This document shows, piece by piece, positions 9,781 to 20,894 of a stretch of 64,000 nt of DNA. A program made the position numbers and the translations under genes. Numbering within the stretch: the first letter of the stretch is position 1; each line of letters begins with the position of its first letter. The DNA lies in the NCBI GenBank assembly GCA_917880885.1, contig OU862912.1:46177117-46241116 (forward strand). Reading direction: 5' to 3'. The DNA is from Limnephilus marmoratus. Lineage: Eukaryota; Arthropoda; Insecta; Trichoptera; Limnephilidae. The notes beneath the pieces were generated by a model that was not told the DNA's origin, searched no databases, and worked only from the letters and a program-made list of their open reading frames with translations.

Positions 9781-10949
9781 TAAGGGGCACAGATTTAAGA
9801 ATATTGTTTTTTGCCTCCTGGGTACCGCTGTTAACTATTTATTTATTTATTAACGGACTTGTGTCCAATTTACAAACACAGTAACACGAAATTGAAGAAA
9901 ACTGTGTATTTTAAGTAAAGGATGGTACCCAAAAGGATTAAGCAAAGACAAAAAACAGAAATTAACACAAGAAATTAGAAGTGACAAGTCAAGTCAAGAC
10001 TTCCCTAAAAGTAATAATTATAATATTTCTTCACTTGGGTGATGGGTAGTTTAAAAAAAAATTTACATTTCATCCAATTTTTCTAGTAACTTTTCACATT
10101 CTGTGAAATTTCTATTCAACTTCTGTGATTATTTCAGTTTTATGAAGCAATTGGCTTTGAACTTGAATAGAACTTACATAGAACGTGAAAATTAACTTAA
10201 AAAATTTTATGATTTGCTAATTTTTTTTTAAACAACCCATCCTTACTAAATTTTAAAAATTCTTTTGACTTGCGTACCATAAGAAAATCAAGTTCTTGTC
10301 TTGATTTGACCAGTCTACGAATTCTGGACAATGGTAAATGGTATCCGTAATTAATTGTCTTGAATAAGGAACTAGTCCTCTAGATGGGATAATAAAAGGA
10401 AAGAATTGTAGTAAAGTAGGTGAATAAATAATATATTTAATCATTTTTAAGAGACACGTGAGGTCAAATTAGTTCATACGTTTAGAGTTAGATTAATTTC
10501 ATCATATGAGTAATAGTTATTGTCTATAAAAAGAAGTCACGAGCTCTTTCGCAATATGATCAGAGGAAAAAGGTTTTGTTATTGTAGATGCAATTTCATC
10601 GATGTTATACATCCTCTAGTTCCTAGAGTAGTAGAATTAATGATACGCCCAGCGCGGGGAGGTGTGATGAATTGACTTATTAAAATACGATAACTTGGAT
10701 TCAAGAAACAATCGCGGTGATACTAATGGCTGGGGGAGAATAATGAACAAGAAGACTGGCTGTTATATGGTTACATGAGATATTACTCAAGTTTCCAATT
10801 ATTTAGGGCTTACTTTCCGAGACTAAGTAAGATCTAAAGGCCGCTATAACTTTGTCATTATACTATTATTAACTATCTGCTCCTATCTTTAATGATTTAT
10901 TCATACTAAGTGGGACATTGTTTGCATACAATACGAATATGTCAATTTG
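9781..10949. other. Stretch without recognised gene
   Basis: AT-rich and unique within this window. No supported feature. Confidence 0.35.
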
Positions 10950-11625
10950 GAAGGTGTGTATGGGTACCGCCGCTCCGGGAACCAATTATTATAGGATAAC
11001 CCCTTACCATTTATTCCATAATCCCCTAAAACCTCCGCCATAGGTCACCCAAGGGGTTTGCTATGTTTGGTGACTTAGCAGGGGTGCCCGGATTCATGGG
11101 GTGAGGTTAATTATTATTTATTATAAGCTTTATTTATTTATATTTAGTATAAGCTTTCCCTGACGAAGGAACGTTTGTTCCGAAACCGGTCGGATTTGCA
11201 CATCAAATAAGTGGTTTATACAAAGTAAAATTATTTCATTATTCTATAATGGATAACCACAAAGTAATAGCTACATTCAAAAATATATTATTTATTAAGT
11301 TTATAAGTCTTGGCGATACATGATTTTGCCCACCTATGGGCGGGCCGGATCTGGAGAGACTGGTTGAGGGAGACCGTTTTATCTCTCGACCCATTGCCTG
11401 TACTGCAGTGGGATGGATGGATACTAACGTCCATTATTTCTGGACACATTGACTCTTAGATTCCTACTCACCCTCATACCCGTTTCCTTTCCAGAACTTC
11501 CTCTTGTTCCTTTCCTTAAGAAGGCCCTCTACACAGCAGCCTCAAAAATGACATAGGCCTCGAGGGAAATTGTTTTCATCAGGTCTTTATTTGTGGAGCT
11601 AATATAAAAAGTAATTACAGAAATA
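10950..11625 (+). repeat. RepA copy a, split by a Penelope-like insertion
   Basis: RepA is an interspersed repeat of about 470 bp that begins near GGGTATGGGTACCGCCGC, contains GTTTGGTGACTTAGCAGGGG and ends GGAGCTAAT with an A-rich tail. This copy is 10950-11107 plus 11306-11625. The segment between is a foreign Penelope-like fragment. The A-rich tail suggests a retroposon (SINE, or the 3' end of a larger element), but I see no convincing RNA polymerase III boxes. Confidence 0.8.
11108..11305 (+). mobile_element. Penelope-like terminal fragment with hammerhead-like motif
   Basis: Inserted in RepA copy a. Contains CCTGACGA (ending 11166), a hairpin GGAAC/GTTCC (11168-11181) and GAAACCGGTC (11182-11191), the order of a hammerhead ribozyme core with a GUC cleavage triplet. 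One extra base lies between CUGACGA and stem II, so activity is uncertain. Downstream, GGTTTATACAAAGTAAAATT resembles the end of a Penelope-like element. Confidence 0.5.
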
Positions 11626-11636
11626 AAACAATTCAT

Positions 11637-11795
11637 TTTTATCCCTGAAGATGCTTGTGTTAAGCGATACCGGTCGGAATAAAAAAAATGAATAATAAAT
11701 CGTGATTACAAACAAAGTTATTGTTTTATTTTAGTTAATAAGTCAAACCGCAAAGTGACTGCTTTCTACCAAAATATTTTTAAAAAATAAGAAAG
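11637..11795 (+). mobile_element. Second Penelope-like end with mutated hammerhead-like motif
   Basis: CTGAAGA (11645-11651), a GCTT/AAGC hairpin, then GATAC where GAAAC is expected, then CGGTCGG (11671-11677). Downstream text (AACCGCAAAGTGAC) is related to that after the 11160 motif (AACCACAAAGTAAT), so the two fragments come from related elements. It lies immediately 3' of RepA copy a. Confidence 0.4.
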
Positions 11796-12665
11796 TATTT
11801 CTTAATATTACATAATAAAAGATTCATCGAGGTAGTAGGTATATTATATTCTTATTTAATTTTTCATCCTTCGCTGCCGCAATGAGAGTGAAAATTCAAT
11901 GAGAAACAAATCATTAATCGAAAATTGAGATGAAACTTTCGACTTTATTAACATTTCGACAAGATCTACAAATTGATCAAACGGAAAGTGTTGACGGAAC
12001 AATCGCCGCCGTAATTAAAATTGCCGAAGTGGAATTCTCGACTTCCATACTACCTTCCATTTTCCTCGTCAAACATTTGATTTCTATAACAAAGCTAAAC
12101 AAATAACACGGCACGGCTTCAACTTCACTTCGCTTCTGGGTACCGACTTCCCACTTCACTAATTTCTCCGATTCTATTTGCCGGAAATTCGGCCGAAAGA
12201 CAGGATATCGGAAATATAACGCTCTGTCAATTCTTCAGCGTCTTTGCATTTTCGAGTATCCGGTTTTTTTTTATCCCCTCCTTGTTTAAATCCTCCCTCA
12301 TTGTTTTTAGTTTAAGTCAGTGAGGGGAGTATCTCGCAAAGAGGGTGTGCATTTCAACGGTTCATTGATTATTAAAATTCGGGCGGTTTAAAGTTTCAAC
12401 AGAATTCGAGATACCTGGAAATGTTATCCGAAAATATAATCGAATGGTATTTGAATTAATTTGGTACGTGCAAATATGAAATTTCGTTCATTTTAACTGA
12501 ATTAAATATACGGAATATGATATGTCTGTCAAAGCGTTTTATAACGCTTGGTTAAATATTGCTGTGATGGGTGTTGTATTGACAGAGATGTATTACGGTA
12601 CTTGAAGCATAAAATCGTGTTAGTGTAAGTATATTATAATAAATCCGAGAGGAAGGATGTCATAT
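11796..12665. other. Stretch without recognised gene
   Basis: No coding sequence with motifs. The 60-aa frame around 11977-12159 has no support. Confidence 0.35.
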
Positions 12666-13622
12666 ATTTTATTTTATTTTTATTATTATTGTACAACAGA
12701 ATAATTCCAATTACAGTACAATTTAGTTACCCTATCAGCGTTTAGGCAATAATATTTTTAAGGCATATAAAGAACAGTCACTTACATCCAAATGGTTTGC
12801 AATTTCATTTAACAGCACCACTCCCCTCGTCACGCTATGCTTTGCCAAGACGTCTCTTCTGCCGTTCGGTACTTTAAATAAGTCATGATGTCGACTTCGG
12901 CTGTAGTGGTCTGGTACATATAAATCATAGCATCCCAAGAGAAATGGGCTATCGATGAAGTTGTTCCAAATTTTAGCAAGACTTGCTTTCCGTCTAGTTT
13001 CTAGACTCACAGAATCAGTTTCCTCAAGTAAGTCAATATGGTGCATGAACCTTGGATAGGTTTCATGCTTCCGCACATAAACATACCTGAGGAATTTTTC
13101 TGGATTTGCTCTAACATATCTATGTACTTCTGATAGTACGGTGTCCAAACATCGCTCGCGTACTCCAGCTTGCTTCTCAGTATGCCGTCGAATAACGCTA
13201 GCATATCTTCTTGGTTATCAAACTGCTTACAAGTCCTGATGATGAACCCAAGAAGTTTGTAGCAAGGCTGAGTGAGCTGCGATATACGGCAAGAGAATGT
13301 CAGTTCGGGATCAAAGACGACACCGAGATCCTTCACGGATTTTACACGTGATAACGTTTCGCCTTTTATTTTATAATCGTAAACTATAATGTTTTTACAA
13401 AGAGTGAAGGACATCGTGACACATTTATTTGTGTTAAAATCTAATTTGTTTGCCAACGACCATTCAGATAGTGCATCCAGATCAGTTTGCATTTTAAAGC
13501 AATCTTGTTGGCAGCTTATTTCCATCATAATTTTAAGGTCATCAGCAAATAGTAGACATTTGCCGTTCCTAACACAGTTTAGGATGTCATCTATAAGTAT
13601 TAGAAACAACATAGGTCGGAGA
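12666..13622 (-). mobile_element. Non-LTR retrotransposon family A, copy B (partial RT)
   Basis: The longest copy of family A. From 13622 down, the minus strand encodes part of the RT palm and thumb: LRPMLFLILIDDIL, then LFADDLKI (the FADD catalytic motif), VKDLGVVFDPELTFS, and the same C-terminal region as copy A1. A one-base deletion near 13095 shifts the frame (the frame then continues at 12735-13148), and a 12-base deletion removes four residues near 12975. It ends in the same 3' UTR and AT-rich tail. It is 5'-truncated inside the palm, so no endonuclease is present. Confidence 0.85.
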
Positions 13623-13918
13623 AAAAATAAATAAATATACATATAAATATATAGATGAAGGTAAACAGGGAAAATACATTAAATAACGTGTAAAAGCATT
13701 AAAAATCTAATGATGTGGTAAAAATACGCTGAAAACTTTTAATTAAAGGTTAAACTTTTAACATGTACCAACTTAATGAGGAAACAAACTTTCTCTATAC
13801 CTCAGGCCTAAAACAACATTCTGCCAAACGTGTTAAAGTTTGGAAAATTGTGTTCAAAGTGGAATAAATAAATACATTGCAAACAATTTAAGGGACCAAA
13901 TTAATAACCCTAAAGGTT
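13623..13918. other. Stretch without recognised gene
   Basis: AT-rich spacer between the family A copy and the T1 element. Nothing supported. Confidence 0.3.
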
Positions 13919-14599
13919 TTAACCCTTAAGGCCTCGACCGCATTTCGTCATAGGATAAAAATATTTCCACTTCGCAATTTTGCTATACAAGCCCTGTTTG
14001 TTCTTTATAGGTACCATCTTAATATATATTTAACTATATTACCCATGCACAGGCTGCGCCTTAGTGGGTTCCCATTATTCTTATTATTTTCATAATATTG
14101 TAAAATATCAAATGTAAAATTTGGGAAAAATAAAGGTTATAAAAAAATTAAATACAAATGAATGGAATATTTCTGAAAACTAAAAACTGTTTTTGAAAGG
14201 TGATAAAATGCGCTTTCAAATTTTATACATGGAAATAAACATTTAATTTTTGAAATATAAACATTTTTGCATGCAAACATAAAGAGTTTAAAAATGGCTC
14301 ACCTCACAGTTCTAACTATAATTTAATAAAAAAAACACACATACATTTTTTATTAGACAAATGTATTATAAACGTTATTATCACTTCAGTTTTTGTCGTT
14401 CCATGTGAAAATAATTAATAAAAAATTCCCAAATTTCACAATTTTTTTCAAACTACTACGATCCGAGTGTACACCTTTGGTTTCATAAAGGTATACACTT
14501 TACTCCTTTTCTTATAATTTGAATATAACGCGTAGTATTTAATTTATTTATTTTTTTATTTTTATTTTTTTTTATTTTTTTTTTTTTATTTATTATTTT

Positions 14600-14948
14600 T
14601 TAGCATATAAAATATAATGTACATTTAGATGATGTATTAATTTGCTTACATGTTCATATTCAAATATGTTAATACCACTCTTCCATGGAAGCGTTAGCTT
14701 GTGTCTGGAAGAGTAGTGTACATTTTTTAATGCTATATTTAAGTTCTTAAATTACAATGTGAATGTAAAAAACAATAAGTTGTAAGTTCGGTGATATGTG
14801 ATTATAAGTATTTATCTACTATCAAAACAATTTTACTGTTTGGATAATGTGTCCAGAATTATTGTAATTAGTTGCTAAAAACAATACAAAATTTAACTTA
14901 TTTGAAGAATGGAGTATCACTTGGAAACTGAGTTATAAGTAGATTAGA
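14600..14948 (-). other. 3' UTR of the family L retrotransposon
   Basis: Non-coding sequence between the ORF2 end and the A-rich tail (about 14600-14533). Contains a small hairpin, CTCTTCCA with TGGAAGAG, around 14679-14713, which could be the 3' recognition structure used for target-primed reverse transcription. That role is inference. Confidence 0.5.
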
Positions 14949-17941
14949 TTAGTCGGAAACTGTTTTTTTTTTTTTTTTGAGATTATCTTTAAAATATTTT
15001 TTTACAGTGTTTATTAATTGGATTTTATCATTTATTTTTCTAATTTCATCCGGTAATCGGTTGAAAATAAGTCTTCCTTGATAAGTATAATAATTTTGTG
15101 CAAAGGAAGTGTTTAATTTTGGGCATGAAAAAATATATTTATGTCTAGTACGGTTTTCAGTTATAAATTGATATTTTTGTTTTTCTTTTATAATTTGAAT
15201 CAATGCATTTCTATTGTATAGATCTTTGAAAGATGGTACTTGGAATTCCTTAAATAATTGATCCGTTGGGTAGTCAGAAGGTTTTTTTAATATGATTTTA
15301 ATTATTAGCCTCTGCACAACTTCAATTGGGGAAAGATTAGTTTTGTATGCGGATCCCCAGCTAATGATAGCATATTGTAAAGTTGATTGAACCAAAGCGT
15401 AATATATTAGATATAAGTTTTTTACAGATAAAAAATTTCTGATTCTTAAAAATATATAAATCAATTTTCTAATTTTTTTTACAACTTGACAAATTTGTTC
15501 CTTCCATTTCAAATTTTTATCGATAATGACTCCTAAATATTTGATTGTGTTTGTTGTTTTTAATATTGTGCAGTTTTGGATACAATAATTTTTACTATGT
15601 GTTTTGGAATTATCATGGATGATGATATCAATGTTTTTAGGGGTATCATTTTTGTGTATTGCAAATGGAATTACAAATGTTTTATCACCATTTAGTGATA
15701 GTAAATTTACGTCGAAGAAATTCTTTAAAATATTTATGTCTTCGGTGGCTTTAAATGTTACTTTTTCCCAAGTTTTATCGCTAATTATTAGTACCGTATC
15801 ATCGGCGTATGAAGTAATTTGGCCATGTAGTGGTTGAAAAAAAATGTCATTAACATATATGGTGAAAAGGATTGGTCCGATTACTGTACCTTGAGGGATT
15901 CCAAAGTCTGATATTTCTTTATCGCTATTAATCTGATTTATTTTTACGACTTGCGGTCGATTTTTTAGGTAGTTCGAAATCCATTTAATTGCATTGTCTT
16001 TTATACCTATATTGTTTAAGTTTTTTTAGTAGAATCTCATGGGATATACTATCAAAAGCTTTTCTGAGATCAATAAATATACCGGCACATTTTTCACCTT
16101 TATCCAATGATTCATTGATGTATGAGGTTACATTAGCAATAGCATCTTGTGTGCTGAGTGACTTTATAAAACCAAATTGGTTTTTTTGAAGAATTTTATT
16201 ACTTTCTAGGAAACCGACCAATTGGTTTTTCACAATTTTTTCAAAAATCTTTCCAATGTTTGAGATTAGACAAATTGGGCGATAGTTAGTTACTTGTTGA
16301 GGATCTCCAGATTTATAAATAGGTGAAATAATTGTATTTTTATAGTTTGTCGGAAATATTCCCTCTGTTAAACTTAAGTTTATCAAATGAGTAATTGGTT
16401 TTACCAAATGAATTTTCATGGATTTTAGAAAATGTACTGTAATAAGGTCATATCCGGGAGACGAACCTCCTTTCATGCCTTCTATTATTTTTAAAACTTC
16501 ACTTTCTGAGGTTGTTTCAAATTTTGATAAATTATTTTGATTTTGTACATTTTCAATCGTTTGTTTTTTCGGGTTAAAAGATTTATTGATATTTTTCGCA
16601 AGATTTTTTCCTACATTAGCAAAAAAAGAATTAAAGATGTTTGCGCATTGTTTAGGTTGAATATTAGCATCTATTATTTTATTTTCATGTTCAATGTATT
16701 TTATTTTTTGTGTTTTTTTAGTGTTATCCATGGCTAAGTTGACTGTTTTCCATATTTGTTTATTGTTATTGTCTGTAGAAAGTATTTTATTTTTGAAATA
16801 GTCTTCTTTATTTTTTTTGATACAGTTTGTTAATTTATTTTTAAATTTTTTGTAAAAAGTGTATGCTTTTTCATTTAGAGGATTTTTCAATGTTGTTTTA
16901 TAAAGTTTTTCTTTGTTTCTAATTGATATTATAAGTCCTTGTGTTATCCAAGGCTTTAAAATTCTTAGTTTAGATTTAATGCGGACTGTAGTTTCAGTAG
17001 TTGAATTTTTTATGTGTTGAGACAATATATTTTCAAAGTTTTTTGAGCAAGTCTCGGTATCATAACTATTTAACACGTTGTTCCATTGTTCATTTCTTAG
17101 TTTTTTGGATAAAATAGTCATATTTGTGTAGGAATTTGTCTTTGTTAGATTAAATTTTTTATGTTTAATTTTGTTATCATAGAGAAGAATGCATGCATGG
17201 TGGTCAGTTATATTCGTTTTCCAAACAATTGATTTGATTTTGTCGATATCTTTAATATTTATGTTAGTCCATATATGGTCTAAACAAGATGGAGTGTGAT
17301 TTTTTATCTCTCTCGTATTTTTATTAATGCACGATATGAAGTTAAATTCAGTCATACAATTAATATATTCATTTTTGAAATTATTTTCTACGTTTTCATT
17401 AATGTTTAAATTGAAGTCTCCTGCAATAAAGCAAAGTTTATTACTAAATTTTAACAGTATGTGTTTAAATTCATTTATAAATGACGAGATATTCGAACCG
17501 TGTGTTCTGTAAACAGCTATTATGTGGTAGTTTGTTTTGTCGAGTTTTAATTGTATTTCAATACAGTTTACTAGATGTATAGGATGTTCAGTTATTTTGA
17601 CAATACTAAATTTATCGTGAATGAATATGACGAGACCACTATTTTTATTGATGTTTATTTTGGTTGTAACATAATTATATTCTGGTAAATGATAGGTGGG
17701 TGATTCGTCATTAGTAAAAGTTTCTGATAATATTATGATGTCAGGTTTTTTATTTAGATTGTTTAATTTTAGAATTAATTCATCCCAATTTCGTTCCATA
17801 CTTCGTATATTACTATGAAAAATGAAAATATTATTGAGATTCTTTGAGATTATGTCATTACATGAATCGGTGTATACACACTCATATTCTTGTATTTTAA
17901 AATTATTTTCTAATTCATTAGCTATGAAGTCATCAATTTAG
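14949..17941 (-). pseudogene. ORF2 of family L: endonuclease and reverse transcriptase, one frameshift
   Basis: The open frame begins after a stop at 17942 without an early ATG (the first is MERNW at 17799, but the domain starts upstream at IFIFHSNIRS). Endonuclease residues are present: FHSNIRS, LSETF, AGDFNLNI, SCLDHIWTN and ITDHHA. The RT follows: GSSPGYDLITVHFLK, NYRPICLISNIGKIFEKI, QFGFIKSLSTQDAI, FIDLRKAFDSISHEILLKKL. One extra A near 16024 shifts the frame, after which GIPQGTVIGPILF, YADDTVLII and IKYLGVIIDKNLKWKEQI continue to 14949. The last codons run through a 16-A tract into TVSD*, so the natural stop may have been lost or the end is low-complexity. Confidence 0.85.
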
Positions 17942-18596
17942 TAAAAATATTAATGTGATATTGATTTCTTTTAAATATATAGAGTATTTTCAAAGTAGAG
18001 TGTGACATAGAGTTAGTAATACAAATACGGATTTTATAATGTGTAGAGATTGTTGAAGAATGTTCCGGTTTTTTATTGATCATATATTGATTGATCACAT
18101 TTTTATCATTACTAGCATAATCATTTACAATATTTAAATGCATATCTCGTATAATAATATTATCTATATTTCTAAAATTCAATAAAACGTTTTTTGATTC
18201 TACTATAAATTGTTGTACTGTAGACTTATGTGTAGGATAAATAGCAATATAATGCGATAATTTATTTACGTCTTTAAATTTTATATTTAAAATATTAACA
18301 TCATAATCATTAATTACTTCATTAATATTGAGAACATTATACTGGTTGGAAATAGATATTCCAATATCAGAGTTTTTGTTTATTCTTATTATTGTTACCT
18401 GGTACCCTGGAATGGAGTAATTAGTTTCGCCAGTAGAGTAGGTCTTTGTAAACCCAATCAAGCCCGGGAAAAAAAATATTTCTTTTAAAGATATTATTAA
18501 TTTTTCAAAAAAAATTTTTACGCTTTTAATATTTTTATGAAATTGAGTAAATCTTTTTTCAGTGCAAATAAAATAGAAATCTCTTATATCTCTCAT
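17922..18596 (-). CDS. Intact ORF with a degenerate second AP-endonuclease-like domain
   Basis: 224 aa from ATG at 18596 (just after an in-frame stop) to TAG at 17922. It aligns by eye along its length to the endonuclease of ORF2: FHKNIKS against FHSNIRS, YSIPGYQV against YHLPEYNY, INKNSDIGISI against ININKNSGLVIFI, and HYIAIYPTHKSTVQQFI against YHIIAVYRTHGSNISSFI. Catalytic positions are lost: SET of the active domain is TKT here and GDFN is RDMH. It lies between ORF1 and ORF2, and its end overlaps the open ORF2 frame by about 20 bases in a -1 relation with no canonical slippery heptamer. A structural or nucleic-acid binding role is an inference. Confidence 0.7.
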   Translation of the reverse strand: MRDIRDFYFICTEKRFTQFHKNIKSVKIFFEKLIISLKEIFFFPGLIGFTKTYSTGETNYSIPGYQVTIIRINKNSDIGISISNQYNVLNINEVINDYDVNILNIKFKDVNKLSHYIAIYPTHKSTVQQFIVESKNVLLNFRNIDNIIIRDMHLNIVNDYASNDKNVINQYMINKKPEHSSTISTHYKIRICITNSMSHSTLKILYIFKRNQYHINIFTKLMTS

Positions 18597-18680
18597 ATTT
18601 TTTTATCTAATGCGTTACATAAAAAATCATTCATTGTTAATTTATAGATAAGAGTTTGAGGAAATGAAAATTTACAATAT

Positions 18681-19750
18681 TTATTCGTAGTCAATGCGTT
18701 CTTTGGCAATTCGAAGCATTTTTTGCCGGTAAAGGCATTTTATGCTATCGACTCTATGATCGGTGGAATAGTTCATATCAAACCTTTTGTTTTGGACACA
18801 GCAGTTGTTGCAGATTGGAGTTTGTTCTTTGTTTTCACATTTGGATAGTATATGTTCCTTAGTGCAATGAGGGCAAATGGGAGGCTGCGTCCTGGCGAGA
18901 CATCTTTGAGCTGTGTGGCCGAACTTGAGGCAATGGTAACATTGTGTGAGCGGGCTGCAGTCGCTGACGTACACTCTTTGGAATTTGATGTTTAATTTTT
19001 TTTAACAATTAGTTTTTTCCTTAATTGTCCAGTTGTTTCGATAATGTAGTTAGTGGTGTCGTTTTATTTTCCTTCATTGTACTTATTTTTTAATTCCTTG
19101 ATAAGCTTAATGTCTTTTTTGTCTTCTAGGGTTAATCCTTCATTTTGTTGTACAATCCCGTCTATAATTTCTTCTTCAGTCAATTGGCATTGCAGGCTTT
19201 TCAACATTAAGCACGGTTTCCTTTTTTTTATTTCTTCGGCCGATACTTCTTTTCCAATTACTTTATTTATCTCTTCGGTTAATTTTTCTGCATCTTCTTT
19301 TTTTTGGCAAGAAATCACTAATTTTTGTTCTCCGATCTTTTTTACTCCATTTACTCCAACTTTTATTTTTGTTAAATTAATATTTTTTTGAATTTTTATT
19401 TTTATGTCCTCGGCCTTCAAGGTGTTTTTTGAGGTAATTAAAATGGCGTATTTCTGTTCTGCATTATATGAAGTTTCTGCGAAGTTTTTATTGTTACTTA
19501 GTGCACTAGCGTATGATTTTTTGTTATTTTGATGGATTTCTTCGAGTTTCTGTGTGTAGTGATGATTATTTTTAATATTAATTTCTTGTAATTCTATGAT
19601 CTTCTTTTGTAGACTAATTAGTTCGTGATGAATTTTTTCTTCCAGTGATACAATATTTTGTTCCAGTGTTAATTTTATTTTTGAGTCTTTCACTGAAGTG
19701 ATCTTATTAACTAAGTCTTTAATATTTTTAAAAATTTCTTCGGTTTCCAT
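18681..19750 (-). pseudogene. ORF1 of family L: gag-like protein, two frameshifts
   Basis: Starts at ATG 19750 (METEEIF). The first 228 aa (to 19064) are rich in Lys, Glu, Ile and Leu with heptad character (coiled coil about residues 5-75), then a basic region. The frame shifts in an A-rich run near 19065 and again near 18998, after which the C-terminal part (18974-18681) carries zinc knuckles: CYHCLKFGHTAQRC (CCHC), CPHCTKEHILSKC and CNNC. Together this is about 355 aa. Such proteins bind element RNA and form ribonucleoprotein particles. Both frameshifts lie in A-runs, so they could be mutations or sequencing length errors. Confidence 0.8.
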
Positions 19751-19995
19751 ATTAAATTAATGGAATCGCCCAGGTGGGCGAGTTATTAATGTAAGTAATT
19801 ATATTTATTGTTTTACTTCTTACAAAATAACGCGACTGTACTCGTTCGGTGCTGAGCGAGAATATGTAATCTTTCTAAAACGTTTGTATTATATTTCTCA
19901 CTATGATAGTAAAGGAGGCAACAATGATTATGAGACCTGTGTGAGTTGTTCCGAAGTCGAGACCGAAGAACGAACAAATTAGCCTGTAGGGTTAA

Positions 19996-20894
19996 TAAAT
20001 TTAAAAGTTTATTACGATGTGGTTTTGCAAAAACAAAACAAAAAAACACAAATCAGCAATTAAAAAAGATATATCACTTTGTACCAGAATTATATTCACA
20101 GAACGATATCATTCTTAACGTTTTGGTCAAATTATTGCGTTCAACTCAATCGGATTCAGCGGTCCTTGAAATCAACCACATATACAATAGCCGGCCGACT
20201 GACGTATTGGTTGCAGTTAACGCGCGAATTGATTTTAATCAACGCAACGGTCAGCCGTTACAGATCCCGCTAACGACCGCTCGTTACCGGCGCTACCCGG
20301 GGAACCAAACCGGGCGTCGCGTACGGAGTGCGGAACGGATCGTCGGCGTCGCGGCGCCCGCTGTTCAACCGTGCGATGCGCCGGGTGTTCCAGCACGCGT
20401 TCTGCTTTAAACATTCAGGAACGTGTTGCCTTGCATCCTGATTGAAACGTTTGACTATGCACCACGGAATTTCAACTGACATGGTCAATATGTGCAAAGT
20501 GTAACTTCCACGTAGATAATTACATCGTTCAAGTACTTACGAGTAACAGCGGATCAGAGTTTGTGAATTGACGTGATTCTCGTATACAGTTATTAAGTGT
20601 TCACTGTGCTTATCGTGCAAAGTGCATATATGTATGTAGGTACTCGTGAAATGTTTTTAAATCCAAGACCACTATTTTTGAACAGGAAAAACGGATGAAT
20701 GAAGAAAATAGATGATGAATGATTAAAAATGAGAATGCCTATTTAGATATGGTATGGTAAAATTATATAAAATACCAATAACCAATAAAACTACTTAGAT
20801 TAAAGTCATGTAAGGAGTTGGAATATTAGAGAAGTGTGAACACGCTTGGATGTAGCAACGGTGAATGACAGAGTTTGGAAGGAGGGTTTTCAAT
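19996..20894. other. Unique stretch with a GC-rich, CpG-containing block
   Basis: From about 20190 to 20420 the sequence is clearly richer in GC and CG dinucleotides than the neighbourhood, then about 20550-20640 reads like an insect 5' untranslated leader (GTTATTAAGTGTTCACTGTG, TCGTGCAAAGTGC). The plus-strand frame 19946-20410 begins inside the T1 repeat and so is not a clean gene. A promoter or first exon is possible but unproven. Confidence 0.3.

Larger units (their letters stand above)
14533..19826 (-). mobile_element. Near full-length non-LTR retrotransposon (family L)
   Basis: Minus-strand element of about 5.3 kb bounded by candidate 8-bp target duplications ATAACGCG (14525-14532 and 19827-19834). 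Order 5' to 3': short 5' UTR, ORF1 (gag-like), an ORF with a degenerate endonuclease fold, ORF2 (endonuclease plus reverse transcriptase), 3' UTR, and an A-rich tail at about 14600-14533. Motifs place it among Jockey/CR1-group elements with an AP-type endonuclease. A related internal fragment is at 31900-32476. It interrupts the T1 element above. It has only three frame errors in about 4.8 kb of coding sequence, so it looks fairly recent. Confidence 0.85.
13923..19991 (+). mobile_element. TTAA-flanked element family T1, copy split by a non-LTR insertion
   Basis: TTAA at 13919-13922 is followed by CCCTTAAGGCC and the right end ...CTGTAGGG is followed by TTAA at 19992-19995. The left part (13923-14532) matches the T1 copies at 27244-27692 and 29617-30639 (ATTTCGTC, AAATATTTCC, AAAGGTATACAC). 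The right part (from about 19827) matches the right end of 29617-30639 (CATGATAGTAA, GTGAGTTGTTCCGA). TTAA duplication and CCC ends are what piggyBac-type elements show. No transposase is seen, so it is a non-autonomous derivative. Confidence 0.75.

Noticed and set aside
19946..20410. 154-aa plus-strand gene
   Set aside because: Its first part lies in the T1 repeat end and the rest has no domain; composition alone does not support a gene.
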